Below are positions 63,301 through 64,000 of a stretch of DNA of 64,000 nt, in pieces. The translations under genes were made by a program, and so were the position numbers. Numbering within the stretch: the stretch's first letter is position 1; each line of letters starts with the position of its first letter. This DNA comes from Antedon bifida (lineage: Eukaryota > Echinodermata > Crinoidea > Comatulida > Antedonidae): contig OY727099.1 of assembly GCA_963402885.1 (NCBI GenBank), positions 4,514,001 through 4,578,000 of the forward strand. Direction: 5' to 3'. Under the pieces are notes generated by a model. It saw only the letters and a program-made list of their open reading frames with translations. It did not search any database and was not told the origin of the DNA.

Positions 63301-64000
63301 CATTAGTACGATTTCGACGGGTGTGAGCCACGCTGATTGTCATTTTAAAAATGATATGCAATTGAAGTCTCATTTTTTACGTTTTAAATCCATTGATATA
63401 CAAAGGATTGAGAGAAAGTTTAACACAACACACGTCTGGTAGGCTACATGCTTATTATAAGTATGCAATGTATGCGGTCAGTAAAATTCATTTAACAAAA
63501 ATAATACAGAACATTTTACACTATATTTTAAATACACTTGCAAGTTTTAGGTACCGTCCGTAAACTGAAGTTCAAAAAGCAAGTTCACTGTTATTTACTG
63601 TACAAATTCGAAAGTATTGCTAGAACATATTGAAAACAATTTTGAAAATGGTGGTACGTCCGTAGATATGCAAATAATAAATATTATTAATTAAATTAAT
63701 GATTACCATACAGTACAAAAACAGTTACCTTTCAATAGTAGCCGTTTATTACTGAAATACAATGCAAATACACAACACAAATAAGACATAACATTTGACG
63801 CTTTTATCTTTACTGTAGGCCTATATTCATGTAGACCTAATGTAATTAGTAAGCTTATGGAAGAATTATAAATTACTCCATGGGCTTGTATACATTAACA
63901 CTTAGCAGACTGAGGTTTTCCAACGTCGACAATCCCGAATACGATAATACCATGGGACTTGTAGGTACACTATCCCTCATGTAAACTGATGTAAGCACTG
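63301..64000. other. Unannotated right edge
   Basis: Nothing recognisable was found apart from a TAGGCCTA near 63816. No exons 1-2 of the third HNMT-like copy were seen, so they are lost or lie beyond the window. Confidence 0.4.

Noticed and set aside
62968-63303. 111-codon minus-strand frame
   Set aside because: Mostly translation of the three-copy tandem repeat. Only its last residues overlap the HNMT-like relic.
1-64000. CRISPR arrays, operons, integrated phage or virus
   Set aside because: The direct repeats seen are satellites or mobile elements. All genes are eukaryotic, and no viral protein signature was recognised.

Overview
This is an AT-rich eukaryotic window: intron-split genes, canonical GT-AG junctions, long non-coding stretches and many dispersed repeats. 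It shows no bacterial or viral gene organisation. The protein set (SIAH E3 ligase, FAM199X, ELOVL6-type elongases, histamine N-methyltransferase-like enzymes, a START-domain protein) is metazoan. The small introns, the repeat families and a strong excess of the palindrome TAGGCCTA suggest a marine invertebrate deuterostome, most likely an echinoderm and possibly a crinoid. That assignment is inference; no species marker is present.

Layout. 1-7.1 kb: intron or intergenic DNA. 7.1-7.55 kb (-): first coding exon of a START-domain protein whose remaining exons lie outside the window. 7.55-13.9 kb: repeats, a striking 121-bp hairpin made of 18-bp units, and a frameshifted fragment of the next gene. 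13.9-15.2 kb (-): an intact, uncharacterised 414-aa protein with an MGC acylation-type N-terminus. 15.2-42.1 kb: a 27-kb gene desert with a TTAA-flanked DNA element, a hAT-like MITE, a decayed ~1-kb satellite, tRNA-derived SINEs, a palindromic MITE, a microsatellite-bearing element and a recent 434-bp tandem duplication. 42.1-44.1 kb (+): complete SIAH ubiquitin ligase in four coding exons. 44.6-44.9 kb: minisatellite. 49.7-51.9 kb (+): two intronless ELOVL6-like genes in tandem. 52.6-56.2 kb (+): complete FAM199X orthologue in eight coding exons. 59.4-60.8 kb (+): complete HNMT-like gene in three exons. 62.8-62.0 kb (-): convergent HNMT-like copy without its third exon. 62.9-63.0 kb (-): relic of a third HNMT-like copy.

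The genes do not form a pathway. The local themes are gene duplication (ELOVL6 tandem pair, HNMT inverted array, copied 3' fragment of the 414-aa gene) and activity of short non-autonomous elements. No unknown defence or biosynthetic system was seen. The most interesting items are the GACC-microsatellite element with a Helitron-like 3' end, the HNMT array with changed histamine-contact residues, the 18-mer hairpin, and the element with exact TTAA duplications.
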